The notes: a model not told the origin generated them from the letters alone. A DNA stretch of 64,000 nucleotides from Panax quinquefolius (GCA_020205615.1 CM035152.1:149286166-149350165); one strand, 5' to 3'. Positions 24,096 through 38,175 are shown, counted from the stretch's first letter. A program made the numbers and translations.

Positions 24096-27000
24096 ATGTC
24101 ATCGGAAGAATCCTACACTGGTCTTCCCACCAGCCACTTGCTTGGTTCAGTTCCGGTATTATTTTTTAATCTCCATAAATGTGTGTGTAGATGTATAAAT
24201 TGCCCTAATTTGCTGGTTGTTGGTCAATTTTTTTTTGTATTAAATTGTTGTTAATAGGTCCAAGAACTCGATTTTGATTGCATTAGGATTTGGCAATGGA
24301 TGTATCCAAAATGTTAATGTAACAGAAGTTCAAACATAATATGTTTCCTAATTGATTGATTACTGTTTTTGTGCTTTATTTAACCAATTTAATGTTTGTT
24401 TCCTAATTTAAGCATTTGATAAGTATAATGTTTTATGTATTGAAAATCATGTTATCAGGTTCTGACTTACGGGTTTGTACTGAAAGGATATCGCAAGAGT
24501 CCATGTGAATATGATTCCATTTGCAGTGCGTGCTGCTGTTCCATTTTATTATTTAAATAATTTTGTCATCTTCTTCATCAATGAGCTAATGATTTTGGTT
24601 CAAGTCCCCATTTTTGGTTTTGATTTTTTTTCTAGGTTGACTAAAAAGGTTTATGGGTTCTTTATTTATGTAATTAATATATGTCGTTTTATTTAAACTA
24701 GGATTAGATAGTTATTTATGTGAAAATATATTGATGGCTTGATGCACTTCCTAATTAATGACAGGATCTATTAGTTTGTAATGTCACTATGCTTTTATAA
24801 TTTTGGAGAACTTGTTGAGTTTTCTGAAAATTTATTACATTGATACTTGAGGATTATATCTTTGTAATTGCCGAGTTATGCTTTTAATGTAAATATTTGA
24901 TTTATTTTTATACTTGATATTCAATATGCAGGCTGTTATCAGTGAAGAAAAGGATACAACTACACATCACAGTAAGCTCTTATTCAAAATGTTTTTCTAG
25001 CCATCGATGTGCTTGTAATGAAGTCTAAATGACATATTTTTTGCCCATTATTCCTTGGTGCAGTTCCTGAAGCAAATCTGCAAATATTTCCTACAAATAA
25101 TGGTGGAATAGGGCGGGGATATCAAACTATTGGTGGTCCTAGTGGTATGTCATTTAAGTAACTTATTTCTAAGTGTTGGTGTTTGATGAGAAACATCAAC
25201 TGTACTTACAAAAATTAACAGTCAAAATTCTTGTTCAATTCATATAGTTATCCTGTAGTCTACTCAGTTGTATAGACTCTTTCTTCCATTTACTCATAGC
25301 TGTAAGTCAAAAAAGGATTTCAATATTGTGTGCTGCGTGGTGTAGTCCATCTTACCTACACCCTTTTTCTAGTAATTCAAGAACAGAAATAATGGGTAAT
25401 ATACCAAAAATAAAAGATAGTTTTGGCTGCAGCATTGTCAGCGTCCCAGAGCTGTCGGTGTTTATGCGGAATTCTAGCAAGATAAGGAAGCTTTTTAGTA
25501 TTATCAGTTATGTAAATGTGAGGATATACTAAATAGTTTTCTTTTGTTTCATTAAGTTTGATACAGAAAATGGGGCTGGAAAAGCAAAAGTATTACCCGG
25601 AAGGCAGGGGTCCCATAGTCTCAATTGCCCCTGTTAAACATTTTAAAAATCCCTTTGATTATATGTAATGAAAGTGCTCAGTAGATCATATTTCGATTAC
25701 TCCTTATCTCCTATAAGTGGCCATGTTACTAAAACTAGCTTTTGTGGCACATGCATTGTTGCATGTGTGGTTATTGCAAGGATAAGAAAATAAGAACTTC
25801 ATCAAATTTGGTGGATAACATAAGAAGGGACAAAATAGGAATATAACAAAACTTGCAAGGGCAAAAGGGACAGGAGATTGTGATCCGTGGACACGAATGT
25901 AACGTCAGCTGCCCACCACGGTTTTGTAATATAGATCTACGTGGCCCACCTTGCCAAGTAAAAGGTAAAGTTGTACCAATTAGTTATATGTGGAGAGTAG
26001 GACTGATCATTTGGTTATAACCGAACCGAATAGGTTATTCGGTTATAACCGAATACCGAAATATTCATAATTTCACTATCCGAAATACTAACCGAATTTG
26101 GCAATAACCGAATTACCGAATTGTAAATTCGGGTATTTCGGTTAATAACCGAACCAACCAAAATTGAAACTGATTGAAAGCAAAATCACCAAATCAGACG
26201 AATAAAAATCAATAAAATCGTGCCCAATTCGAACTGAGATGAAAAACTTAAGATTACAATCCAAAACAACAAACCCAAATCAGAGCATGAACATGATAGG
26301 CAGTAGGTGCAACATGAATTCAGATCGGCATGGATCAATCCCAGAATCCATAAAACCACCGGAGATGAGTAGTGCCAAACCCAGATTCCGCCAAGCTCCA
26401 TAAGAGATCTAAAAAAAAAACTCAGATCAAGAGAAATCTCCTTCCAAAACTAACACCAGCACATAACCATCAAGATCCGTAACCCCCAACCAAAATAGAG
26501 TCACCCCTCAGATCATAACTCCTTCATCAAGTATACAATTACCCTCTACTAATCACACAAGAACAACACAATCTAGCAACTCGAACTTTGTAAAAGCATA
26601 GATCGAAAAGGGAGTTTCGATAGGGTTCAAATAGATACAGAGTAGAGATGGTGGGTTGAGAGTTGGAAGAGGGAGGGAGGAAGGAGGAGGCGGGTAGCAG
26701 TTTGGGGTTATAGAGTGAGATTTGGGCGCTGTCGTTTTGTTCATTTTGATAGTCTGTCTCTCTCTCTCTCTCTTAATACTGCAACTCACCTTTAGATAGC
26801 ACTATATATATATTCGTTCGGTAATTTGGATACCCGAATAACTTATTTTTTAAAATCAAACCCAAAACCGAATACCGAGAAATAAATTGGATATAACCGA
26901 AATTAGAAAAAAAATCTAAAAACCGAAATAATTTGCTTAAAAAATTTTGGTTGTGTTCAGTAATTCGGTTTTATCCGTTTTTTGCTCAGTCATACTGAAG

Positions 27001-30000
27001 AGCCTATCAGTCTAATACCAGGGAAGTTTTGCCCATAATATATAAAGTGTAAAGAGATGCATTTCATATAGGATTTTTAAGGCAAAAAAAAGAAAAAGAA
27101 AATCCAAATTATATAATAACTTGTTTTCTACCCAATGACATTAATATAACATTGATTGCGATTGTTTACATACATACATATATATAATTTGTAAATAAAT
27201 TAATCATGTATATAAAAAGGTATCAATTTGAGATATCATCCTGGTACATGTGGAATACACAAAAAGATATACAATAGCCAAACAAACTGTAGAAGTAGGG
27301 CATTCAACCCGGTCAACAAAAGGCCATATCAAGCTAATAAGCCAAACTCCTCTACAAGATTGACAAAAGAATCTGTCTAGCCCGGATAAGACATTAAGCC
27401 AAAACAAAGAGGAGGCTCAGGGAAACTGATTTAATATAACAATTGAATGCTCCATTTGTTCAAAATATCTAAAGTTTCTCTCTCCATAAGACTAACCAAA
27501 AGTAATGAGGCACCATATTCTGAGTCCCTACTACTCTTTGGAAGCGTTGCTCCCCTCTAGGCCTCCAACAATGCTCAAACTGATCTTAGCATCACCCAAG
27601 GCATACCACCAAAAAGCATAAAAGATACCTAGTTTATTTGCCACAGATCTCTAATGATCTCAAAATGCATAAGCAAATGGCACGCTGAGTCTCTATCCTT
27701 CTTGCACTTATAACTCTGATTAACCAAATGCTTATCCCTTTGCCATAAGGATTTCTGGGCCAAAATAGTTCCAAAGCAATCTTCCAAGATAAAAAGGCCA
27801 CCTTCTTTGACACCGCCACACGCCAGATGCTTTTCCAAGGAAAACACTACCCTGCATTCGTAACTCGGGATCCATAATAATAACAAACCTAAACTTCTTG
27901 TGAGGGATACACCTCTCCGAGTCAACTTCCTCATGACTTGGAGATAGAACCATAAATGATCGTAAATGGCCTTCAATGTACCCGCGTCCCTACCTCCGCA
28001 GAATAGATATTACGCCATGATCTTTGAAAGACTGGTTGCCATGGCATGCAAATCAATTATCTGAATTATTTTTTCAAAAAATGTCTATAATTAGCTTTGG
28101 TTTTAGTTATTCATTTAATGCTATTATTTTTAGGAAATTGTAACTATTGTTATTTCTGACTACATTTTACGAGTGCATTCTTAGAATTGTTAAATGCAGT
28201 CCACATTTCTACATTACGGGCTATTTGAGGATAAAATTTGTTTTTTTGCAACTCTTGCGGCATTGATGAATTGGCAAGTTCGTTTTGTAATTATCTTCTC
28301 GAGCACCCCTCCCCCCCATACACAAAAAAAAAATGTATGCAGTATGCGGTTCACTCATAGACCTGCTTCTTTGATTTAATAATTTTATAGTTCTTACACT
28401 ATGATCATAAACTCGCCTATTTTCATTAGATACAGGCAGTAAAGCATATCTTGACTTTGCTTTTCCAAATTAACTTCCTTAATATCTTCCCATGGTCACA
28501 ATACTTTGAAACTTTGGATTTAATTTCAATAGCACTCATTATTATCAAAAGTCAAAACAAGTCAGAATAACAAAGAGTTGGAATGAAATATGCCAACTAT
28601 TTTGCAAACGAGTTTATTTATTTTTATTTGTGCGTGTGTTTTTGGTGTGGGTGTGGGGGTGGGGGGTTAACAAGCTATGCTTCGTCCTCAAAAACCAATG
28701 GAACTCTCTTCAAGTCTATTATTTCTGCTTTATGGCCAATTTGATTCCAAGTGATTAATATTCATTGTTTTCTTCTACTTCCTCATCCCCCTCTGATGAT
28801 CATTTTACTTAAAAAAGAATTTGATGCCTCCATTGGAACTTTGCTGTGTCAAAAATTAAGCAGAATGAAATCGAATCAGGATTTGTTTGGGTATAATGGG
28901 GTCTGACAGGTCAGTGGTAAGTGCTAATATTTTTTTTTTTGATTTAGGAAAATAACTTATATAGCAAGTGCAATATTTGCCATAACTATTAAAACACGAG
29001 GGTGATTGCATACATGTTTGTGATTATTCAATGACTTCACCCCCCCTCCTGACCACAATCACGCACTCACATACATACACAAACAAATAGCCCCATCAAG
29101 TTAATTTTGATCCGTTTGAAAGTGGTTTAGTACCTTCTAACCTGAGTAAGGGTTATATATGCAGAAGGAGACGGACAGCAATCCACAAACAGCTGGAAGG
29201 GAGTATTTAGCATCTCATCGTATACACAGTATTTTAATGTAGATACAGATATTGTCTTGAACAGAATGACTAGTTCTTTGTTTCCAAGTGGAGATTTTTT
29301 CAGCAAGATTGATGCAAATCCTGATCTGTGAGTTCTGCATTTTGCATTGATATACCTGTATAGAACTATAAAACTATATAAGGCAGTTTAATTTCCCTTA
29401 ATATTCATGCTAAACGAAAGGGAAAGAGTGGAATTTCATTTTTGTTTATATTCATATATTTTTCTACAGTGGGTGTGGGGTGGAGGGGCTTCAATTTTGA
29501 TTGGGGAGGGATACAAATTTTTAACGTTGTGAATGAACAGTCTGGATATTGATTTTTAACAATTGAAATGTAAAATTTCTTGCCACCTACATAACTTTAA
29601 ATAATTCTATGTTTTACAGGCCACGTGCATCGCGTGTGTCCCATCAATAGTTGTCATAATTTTAGTAAGTCCTAACAAGTCTTTTTGGGTTGAGGTGCTA
29701 CATTTTTCACATTTCAGTTATGGGCTTGTTTGGATCTCCACCACGTTGGTATTTGTTATTGCTTCTCTTGGAAATTGTGCCACATATCTGATGCACAAAA
29801 GAAGTGACAGCAAGAGTTTGTGGAGCTTTGATGTCAGCTTCGTTAATATGGCAGCAGGCTCAGTGTATGGTTATGCACTTGTTGTGCCACTAGTATTTTA
29901 CTTCTTGCTCCAGTATCTGGGTTCAAACGTCAGCCTTATACGCTTTTGGTGCATGTGGGGATATTCACTTTTCATATTTATCCTCAGCTCTGTAAGTAAT

Positions 30001-31151
30001 AATCCATGTTGTGGCTTGGTATATCTATTTGATTAGTGAATTATATAACCCCTCTGTTCCAAAATATAAATTTTTTAAAGTCAATTTGAGATTTTTTCAT
30101 ATTTAAAATTGATGCAATCAATTCAACCTTTAAAAACAATAAATCCTTTGATTAGTAGTACTTTTTAGTTGGTTTGCATTTTTTATGTGTTGCATAAAAC
30201 TAATGAATTCTAAAAAACCGCAACCCAACACCGCAGGGGAGGGCAGAGGAACAGAAAAAAACAAATACATATTTGAAATCTATAATGTCCTATTTGGTTG
30301 AAACTAGCTTCAAACACTGCAAGTAGGTCAGGTTCAATATGGCATATAGTCTACATAAAACAGCATCTTCAGCTTCAGTAACCTGCCATTTTCAGGTCTG
30401 TGAAGAAGTATATTGTATGTGCTGTTTTGCATCTGGTGAAGTTACTTGCATGTTATTAGAGCCCTCCTCTAATCAAAATGAGCCTGATAAAGTTAATTGG
30501 ATACTAAGGAATTAATCTAATATTTTTCTTGCCATTCCCCTCCCTCTCAGAGCCACCACAGATATAGTGCTTGCATGTGACAAAATTACAATTTCCTGAA
30601 ATCTGAACCAAAGAAAATAGAATCACTTTGAGCAGTAAATTACTCATGTTACATCTGTGCGTGGTGCAAGTAAGAGATCTATTATTTTAGGGCCACCTCC
30701 AATTCCACCTACCATGCAGATCTTGTGATTTCTCTGTCATGCTAACATTATCACTGCCATGCTAAAAATCATTTGTTTCTCTGTTTCTTTGTGATTGGGA
30801 CCACTGGCGTATAATCCTAAAAACAATTTGAATAAGCACTATGGAGCCTTCGTATTTACCTGTTTAATATTTACTTTCCAGATATTAAGCTAAATTTAGA
30901 TTTCCTTCAGGGTAAGTTGTAATCAGTGAAACACTAATATGTCCTTGGAATAAATGCAGTTTCTATTGGTTATCCCAGTCGAGTTTCTACGGTGGACCAT
31001 CATTGTGATCGCTGGTGCTGCATCAGCTAGCTTTGTCACTTTAAATCTCCGGTCATATATACAGGCAAATGATCTGACAATGGTGCTGGTTGCTGCATGC
31101 GTTTTGCAGTATGGATTGGCATTCTTCATCAAGATGTGGTTCTTTCCCTAA
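24096..31151 (+). CDS. YIP1-family integral membrane protein, six exons, 269 aa
   Basis: Yip1-domain proteins sit in ER/Golgi membranes, bind Rab GTPases and help vesicle traffic. Exons: 24096-24155, 24932-24971, 25064-25144, 29165-29327, 29718-29991, 30960-31151 (810 nt, 269 codons plus TAA), all with GT-AG borders and matching phases. The N-terminal ~115 residues are soluble, starting MSSEESYTGLPTSHLLGSVP with a Gly-rich stretch. The C-terminal half has about five membrane segments: LVWISTTLVFVIASLG, AAGSVYGYALVVPLVFYFLL, MWGYSLFIFILSS, RWTIIVIAGAASASFV and LVAACVLQYGLAFFIKMWFF. This topology is the Yip1 fold. No stops or frame shifts, so the gene looks functional. The fourth-exon stretch SSYTQYFNVDTDIVLNR is typical of the YIPF1/2-like branch. 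Confidence 0.93.
25998..26994. mobile_element. hAT-like non-autonomous element in the large YIP1 intron
   Basis: Left end TAGGACTGATCA and the complement of the right end TATGACTGAGCA form short inverted ends. Both subterminal regions are packed with CCGAA/TTCGG motifs in opposite orientation (AACCGAACCGAAT, TTCGGTTATAACCG). The flanks GTGGAGAG (25990-25997) and CTGAAGAG (26995-27002) agree at 6 of 8 positions, compatible with a decayed 8-bp target duplication. The interior has no recognised protein. Confidence 0.5.
27200..28010 (-). pseudogene. LINE retrotransposon remnant (zinc-binding RT C-terminus)
   Basis: Reading the minus strand in shifting frames gives pieces of the zf-RVT region at the C-terminal end of plant LINE reverse transcriptases: CKKDRDSACHLLMHFEIIRD followed by LW, and a stretch with SLMERETLDILNKW. 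Stops and frameshifts break it throughout. It lies antisense inside the third intron of the YIP1 gene. Confidence 0.6.
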
Positions 31152-31592
31152 GCTTCTTGGCCTAGTAGGATCTTTGTACTCACCAGGCCAATTTCTTCTC
31201 GTTTTGTAAAAGAGAAGTTCGACTAGGTAGTCGCCCAGATTAAGCATCATCTTTGGAAGATGAATGTTCTGTTTTCAGCATGGGAGTGCTCAGTAGGTTT
31301 GGTTGCAGTAAGGGGACACTAAGGAGCGAGTCATTTTAAGTTGGTGATTTTAGTGAAGCTGGTTATGGTGGGTTGGTCTGTGTTTAGAATGGCAATGTCT
31401 CAGAAAAAGCATCTTTATTATTTTTAAGTAGTTGTATTTTTTGGAGAGTTTTTTTTTTCCTTTCCTTTTATTTGAACTTGACTTTGTAAATAGACAAAGC
31501 TTAACTATGTAGTTACTAAATATTTGCTTTGGTAATGCAAATCCATTTTAAAATGAAAACATGACTGTAAATTAGAAACTATTTGTTTGAAG

Positions 31593-31672
31593 TGTCGTTA
31601 GCGACGGTGAGAACTGTCGTTATTTTATGTAAAAAATATCATTATTTTTTGTTATGGATTTATGAGTTTCCA
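31593..31672. mobile_element. Partial relative of the 151-bp hAT MITE
   Basis: AGCGACGGTGAGAACTGTCG and TTTTTTGTTATGGATTTATG resemble the middle and right end of the MITE at 13792-13942 (AGCGACTGTGAAAACTGTAG; TTTTTTGTTGTAGATTTAAC). The left end is missing and no target duplication was found. Confidence 0.45.
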
Positions 31673-31992
31673 AAAAATAAGCACATGACAGTATGATTGT
31701 GCAGTGTGTATGGCCAGTCTTGCTCATGTTGCTTTCACTCTCATCCTCAAACACGTGTTGATTCGTCTTTATTTTTTCTGTCCTCTCTTTTAAATTTTGA
31801 CACATAATCTCTTATTTAATTTTAAAATTAATTAGTGTTAAAAGAAGAGATTAAGTGTAAAAATTCATAATCAAAACTCGCCAACTCCTCATTTCTCACG
31901 TGCCTCTCTCCTCTTCCTCGAGTAACTCGTCCAGGTTATTCTCATCTTCTTCAGTACACAAATATAACTACCAAAATTAAACATCAAATTAT

Positions 31993-32280
31993 TACTCCTT
32001 CCGTTCCTTAATATAGGTCGTTTTAGAGTTGTGCACAAGTATTAAGGAAATGATTGTATAACATTAACTATAATATCAATTGTCTATATTGTTCTTGTAT
32101 TGGAAGAAGAGATTGTTATTTATTGGACAAAAAAATAGTGAGAGAACCAAAGTTACATTTAATATTTGGGGTAATATTGAAAACTAAACAATTAATACTT
32201 ACTTGAAATTCTCAAACGACTTATATTAAACAACAAAAATATTTCTCTAAAACGAATTATATTAAGGAATGAAGGGAGTA
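31993..32280. mobile_element. Stowaway-like MITE, 288 bp
   Basis: Long inverted ends: TACTCCTTCCGTTCCTTAAT on the left, matched on the right by the complement of TACTCCCTTCATTCCTTAAT, with pairing continuing into GTCGTTTTAGAG / CTCTAAAACGA. The ends carry the plant Stowaway signature with flanking TA. Located between the YIP1 and P5CS loci. Confidence 0.8.
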
Positions 32281-33240
32281 AAATTTTACAACCACATGTT
32301 TTGGGGATTAACATTTCTAGTAGCTTTTCATTTCTCATATGATTTTTTACGTATATTTAAGTTCATATTATGGGAAAAGATATGCTTCACTGCATTCACA
32401 TTTGTTTATATCGAAAGGTCAGATTGATATTGGATGAGTCAGTCCTTAGTTTAAGACATAGTGCTGAAATAAGAAAAAAGCTAGAGAGAGAAGAAGAGAT
32501 GGTTTATGGCACCCTCACAATTGTACCTAAGTTTCATAGAAACAGAAGAAAACAGTTACTTAATGATGTACCCCCCTCTAAGATAAATGGACGTTTCCCA
32601 TCTTTCTTGTCAGCTTTACAATAAAGCATAAAATCATTCCAACTTCCTGGTCAGTCCTCTTCAAAATATAACAATATAAGCCCTCTCTCAAACTCCATTT
32701 TATGGAGCAGTTATGCGAGCTTATGACATAATTTGGCAGAACCTATTATTACACGTCCTTGCTATGCAATCGTCATGCAAGAGAAGGAATGTTTTAACAA
32801 GAGTTGCCTGTAAAAGATGATTCTTGCATCTTATTTCATAAAAACCATAAATATATTCGAGGCCTTCCAAAAAAAAATTATAATGCTTAACAGTAAAGGA
32901 GATGCCACATCCTTAGATAACCACCATTTCAGGTTTTTGCATTCATATTACTTCTATGTCGATACCCTGAATGATGAGGAAGAGTAACTGAAAAATCTCT
33001 GAAAGCTAGAGACCGACCAAACAATACATCCTATTCCAGTAGACAACTCTTCAAAGTTTCTTAAGCTTAAGGCAAGGACAGAGGTGTAGAAGACTGTAAA
33101 GTTCAACTAATTCTGTGTCAGAAGGCGATGTGCATGCTACCTATATACCGTACCGTAGCATACTGGTTTTTCTGGTGTTTTTTTACTTCCCCTTCCCCCT
33201 TGATTTTGAAGTATTTTTTTCGGTTTATTTTCCAAATGGA
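32281..33240. other. Spacer, no supported gene
   Basis: A short open frame at 32370-32624 shows no recognisable domain. The N-terminal (glutamate kinase) half expected for the P5CS gene is not present here. Confidence 0.5.
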
Positions 33241-36191
33241 AGCGGCTTTGCTGGTGGCAATGTCATCAAAGTACTTCAAGGAGAGCGTATAGGTACTCTT
33301 TTCCATCGAGATGCCCATAAATGGGTCCCAGTTGAACATGTTGGTGTACGTGAGATGGCCATTGCTGCAAGAGAGAGTTCCAGACGGCTTCAGGGACCAA
33401 TCTCATTGTACATTGATCATCTTTTATATTTCTTCCACAACAAGAGCCGTTTTTTTGCCTGTACAGCTTCTGTTGCATGTGTATACACATTTTTTTGCTT
33501 AATTTAATGGCATGATGTTGGTGATCAATTGCTGTGTGATTTCTCTTACAGGCCATTTCTTCACAAGAAAGAAGTAGGATTTTGCTGGACATAGCTAATG
33601 CTCTTCAAGCAAATGAAAGACTTATCTTAGCTGAAAAAGAAGTTGATGTAGCTGTTGCACAACAGGCTGGATATGAAAAATCATTAATATCCCACTTGGC
33701 TTTGAAGTCTGAGAAGGCAAGACAACCAATCATAAGGGATCATCTACTTTATTTATATTTATGATTAGGACATTATGTTCGTGAAGATGTGTTATCTCTG
33801 ATGATCACTATGCTTCCAGCTTGCAGATGGATTAATCTTAGAGAAGATATCATCTCCCTTGGGTGTTCTTCTGATTATTTTCGAGTCTCGACCTGAAGCA
33901 TTAGTTCAGGTATATGGAGTTGCATGCCTTTGAACTAGTATTAATGGTTAGAAAGTTCAAAGGGATGCTACTTAAGTTATGATTGTGGTATTTTGGTACC
34001 AGAGCTTGCAGTTTTTACTTTTTACCTTTCTGTATTAGATCTTGTGGTATTTGAGCCCTTCTATATGCTGCATTCCCCCTCACCCCCTCAGAAATAGAAA
34101 GATGACATTGGAATTGAATCAATTGACAATGTTTGAGTCAAATTTCAGGGTTGTAAGGATCTTAACGGACAGGTTGTTTGTTTTGTATTGTTTTTCTGTT
34201 TTCCATTTTTGGTAGACTCTCTTAATGAAGTTCAGGTGGGGTTATACTCTATAAGTTTGTTCTTGATGCTACCTTTTATTTTTTGACTCAGATCCAATAT
34301 ATAAGTTTAATTGTTCGAGTTTGTTGATATTCTAACTTAAATCTTCAGAAAGGAACACAAGCTCTATGTGAGCTGCCTGAAAACAATGCATTTGTAAACT
34401 CTCTTTCCTCTTTCTATGGATAAGATTGGTCTGTAAACTAACAGGCTTATCCCCGTAACTCTTTATTGTCTATGTAGTTTTTTTTCTTCTTTCCATTGAT
34501 CGTAGAATCCCGTAGTTTTTCTGTGATTTGTACAGATAGCTTCGTTAGCAATTCGGTCAGGGAATGAGCTCCTTTTGAAAGGAGGAAAGGAGGCCAAACG
34601 ATCAAACACGATCTTGCACAAGGTCTGATTTTTTGCACAAATATAGTTGTTCTGTTGTTTCTTCTTTATGATACAACATAATTTCTTTTAATTTTTAATT
34701 CTTTTCTACCATCTCAACTGTGTCAGTCTCAGTTCTAAATCATATCAACATTTCCCCTTTATTTCCAGGTTATTACTTCAGCTATCCCACAAAGTGTGGG
34801 TGAAAAGCTAATTGGACTTGTGACTTCTAGAGAAGAGATTCCTGATTTGCTCAAGGTGGGTTGATATGTGGATTCCGACTTATAAACTAAAACATTTTGT
34901 TTACTGAAATTTTAGCTGTTTTGACATGTAATTTGGTACTTATCATTTGATGTGATTGATCTTGTGATTCCAAGAGGCAGCAATAAACTTGTTTCTCAAA
35001 TCAAGGCTTCAACGAAAATTCCAGTTCTAGGCCACGCTGGTAAAGATAAAATTTTAACTTGAATAACTATCTGTAATAATGCGTTGCATCAAGCATATGT
35101 GCAGATGCTGGATGATGTGGTAAAGTTTTTTTCTTCCCAGATGGAATTTGTCATATTTATGTTGATAAGTCTGCTAATATGGATATGGCAAAGCAAATCG
35201 TTTTGGATGCTAAAACGGATTATCCAGCAGCCTGTAATGCTATGGTATTTTATTTCTTGATTTCCTTTCCCTGATTATCCGATGTGTTAAACATCCTTAA
35301 ACATGTCTGTCCTCGTATGACATTTATTAGTATCTATCTCAATACTTTGTTATCCTTTCTGTCATGCATGCATTGCAACTGGTCCTAATTAACAGCCATT
35401 GGGCTTGTGATCTCTAGAATCAAGAACTTGGAAACCTTAAAGAACATTATTTAGCAAAACAAATCAGTTGGTGAACAGCATTATAATGATCATCTACTGC
35501 AGGTGTTACTATATATGGTGGTCGGAGGGTGAGTTCCTTTCTGAATATTCCAGAGGCACATTCATTTTGTCATGAGTACAGCTCACTGGCTTGCACTGTT
35601 GAAATTGTGGATGATGTGTATGCTGCCATTGAGCATATACATCATCATCATGGAAGGTAGATATTAGTTTTTTTACTCTGAAAATGTTTGTTGTATAATA
35701 CATGTGTGTGCACGTGCGTGCGTATACATTATGTATCTAGGATTATGCAAGTGATAGATACAGAAGACTATGAAATCGCAGAAGTCTTTCTACGTCAAGT
35801 TGACAGGTTTTGGTTTCTTTCATATCTATTATGTAAATTAGGAATTTTACTGCTATTTTAGTGTTCCTAAAGTTAGAGTTGCTGTTTTCCTAAGATTTAA
35901 GTTATGCTATCATCTTGTAGTGCTATTTAGTTTATATTCTCTCTTGTTGCAAGACCCTAAAATATTTGGAATAGTTTTGTTATTTATTTGGAAATTCTTA
36001 TATATTATTCAATCCACTTTAACATATGAAATCTTGATGATTATCTACATTGACAGTGCTGCTGTATTTCACAACGCTAGCATAAGATTTTATGATGGAT
36101 TTCGTTTTGGAATAGGTGCAGAGGTATGCCAATTACCAATTTTGTTGGATCACCAGATGGGATGTCAAGTTTCTTTCTCTCACAAATATTA

Positions 36192-36577
36192 TGTAAGGAT
36201 TTGGATAATCAAATTCCTTACTGAGCTTAAGTTCAGCTCAATTTATGGAGTTTTGTGACTAAGAAGAGATTTAGAGAGAGAGAGAAAGAGTTTAGAGAGA
36301 GAAAGAGTTCAGAGGAAGTAAAAGTTCAGAAGGAAGAACAATTCATTTCATGCCCTCACTGATTACAGATAGTTTCTCTTTTATACACAATAAAATGAAC
36401 ACTACGATAACTAACCGACTCAATTATTAAACAAAGACTATTATACCCTTAATGGACATTTAACGTAGAGTTCTAATTGATGTTCTAATGGATCGTAGAA
36501 AGTAGCAATTTGATCGTAGTGTAGTGATCGTGAGAGTGCAGAAAGCGATCAGAGTGTAGCAATTTGAGTTCCTTACA
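36192..36577 (-). repeat. Element A LTR, downstream copy in its own orientation
   Basis: 386 bp, TGTAAGGAT...GTTCCTTACA on the plus strand, nearly identical to the copy at 48556-48937. It contains a GA-rich run (36268-36305) and differs from its partner mainly in the number of short GATCGTAG-type units near the end. Confidence 0.92.
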
Positions 36578-36592
36578 ATCCATCCCCCTTAA
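36578..36592 (-). other. Element A polypurine tract
   Basis: The minus strand reads AAGGGGGATGGAT directly before the downstream LTR, a purine-rich plus-strand primer site in the expected place. Confidence 0.75.
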
Positions 36593-36603
36593 AAAATCAC
36601 TTG

Positions 36604-37421
36604 TCCTCAAGGAATAAAAGCAGGAAATTTAGCATGCAAATCAGACCACAATTCCCAAGTTGCCTCTGAAGGTAGAGTGTTAGCCCATTGAACCAAAACT
36701 TCAACCTCAGCTGCATTGTGTTTCTTAACCATTCTCCGATCCAGCATGGCAAGAGGTTCAATAACAAACTGGCCATGAACATCAACTGGAGGCAGAACTG
36801 GGGAAACTTGAGCAGAAACACCAAGTTTCTTCTTCAATTGAGACACATGAAACACTGGGTGTATTTTAACAGCAGAAGGCGGTAATAATTTGTAAGCAAC
36901 AGAGCCTATTTTGTCCAGCACTGGAAAGGGACCATAGTATTTGGAGTCCAACTTGAAATATTTAGATTGTGTCATAGAATGCTGGTTATAAGGTCGAACC
37001 TTCAAATAAACCAAATCTCCCACATTGAAGACCCTTTCCTGTCTATTGGCATCAACATAATTCTTCATACGACACTGAGCTTGGGAGAGATTGTGCTTCA
37101 AAAGTTGTAACAACTGGTTTTTAGACTGGCAAAATAATCTAACTGTAGGATCAGAAATAGTACCATACTGATGATAAGAAACATGTGGAGCTGCATACCC
37201 ATACAAGGCTTGAAAAGGAGTCAACTATGTTCCACTGTGGTAATGAGTATTATACCACCACTCAGCAAGCGATAGCCATTCACTCCATGATTTAGGTCAT
37301 TGATCGCACATACATCTTAGATAAGCCTCCAAGCACTGATTAAATCTTTCAGATTGACCATCACTTTGTGGGTGATAGGCTGTACTAAGTTGAAGTTTAG
37401 TACCCAAAAATTTGAATAGGG
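36604..37421 (-). pseudogene. Element A C-terminal integrase and chromodomain-like end
   Basis: After a degenerate core part, a 205-codon frame (37224-36607) starts TPFQALYGYAAP and contains NVGDLVYLKVRPYNQ, YYGPFPVLDKIGSVAYKLLP and VFHVSQLKKKLG. It ends with a chromodomain-like stretch (LDRRMVKKHNAAEVEVLVQW, then SEATWELWSDLHAKFP). This puts element A among plant chromoviruses. It is separated from the rest of its integrase by the 7.3-kb element B. Confidence 0.88.
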
Positions 37422-38166
37422 ATTGCTGTAAAATCCCAGATTTTATGGATAAAGATTTAAATTTCTCGAAATTTTTTTTTTAATATTATGGTGTGGATTT
37501 GATATAATGTTATAGTTGTGGGTAGTATTTATAAATTTTGCAAAGTATGCAAGTTGTTATATTATATTCGATTGGTCGGGGAATATTCTTTTTGTTAGGA
37601 AAATATAAATGCATGACAATCAAGACAATCATTAAGTGGATCCCACAACGGAATTATTGTCGGATTGAGAAAACGACAAAAATATTTTATTGAAAATAAC
37701 GGCGGAAGTTTTACCGTTGATACTGTTGAACTACTCGGTAGTAAAAAAAAAACGATGTCTGGCGTTGTTGCATAAGTAGTAGCTACAGATATTGATTATT
37801 GATATTTATGTGAGAAATCATCCGGTTTGATTCAATTATTGTTGATTAATAATATGAATTATTATAACGATAATGACGTTTTGTTTTATTCAGTATTATT
37901 AACGTAATAAAACATAAACATCTTTTTATATAAAATGTAATACTTTATTACAGTTATTCTATAAATATAATATATTATATTTTATTATGCATAGTGTTGC
38001 ATAGTGTTTTGCATAGTGTTGCATAGTGTTTGCATAGTAAAAATCTTTTTATATAAATAGAATATATTATATTTTATTTAAAAGATTTTTCTTTAAATAT
38101 GGACCGTCGATTAAAGTAAATCAATCTGGACCGTTCATGGATTAGTTCTTATGCATTCCATTTTCC

Positions 38167-38175
38167 TATAAATAG
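38167..38175 (+). promoter_or_regulatory. Element B LTR TATA box
   Basis: TATAAATAG, present at the same LTR position in the other copies (42846 and 55838; 62981 in LTR D; altered to TATAAATAA at 53204 in LTR C). The long structured arrays lie downstream, so they would be in the transcribed leader. The start point is inferred. Confidence 0.6.

Noticed and set aside
26553..26789. Minus-strand 78-aa frame in the hAT-like element
   Set aside because: Starts in a CT microsatellite, Pro/Ser/Thr-rich, no domain; chance frame.
30042..30160. Another Stowaway-type MITE (CCCCTCTGTTCCAAAATATAA)
   Set aside because: Only one end is recognisable and no matching right end or TA duplication was found.
32370..32624. 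84-aa frame upstream of the P5CS remnant
   Set aside because: No match to the P5CS kinase half or any other family I recognise.
33241..36123. A working P5CS gene
   Set aside because: N-terminal half, two internal segments and the 3' end are missing; splice sites and frame are damaged.
36268..36305. GA-rich run as a promoter element
   Set aside because: It is inside the element A LTR and copied in its partner; simple sequence with no further support.
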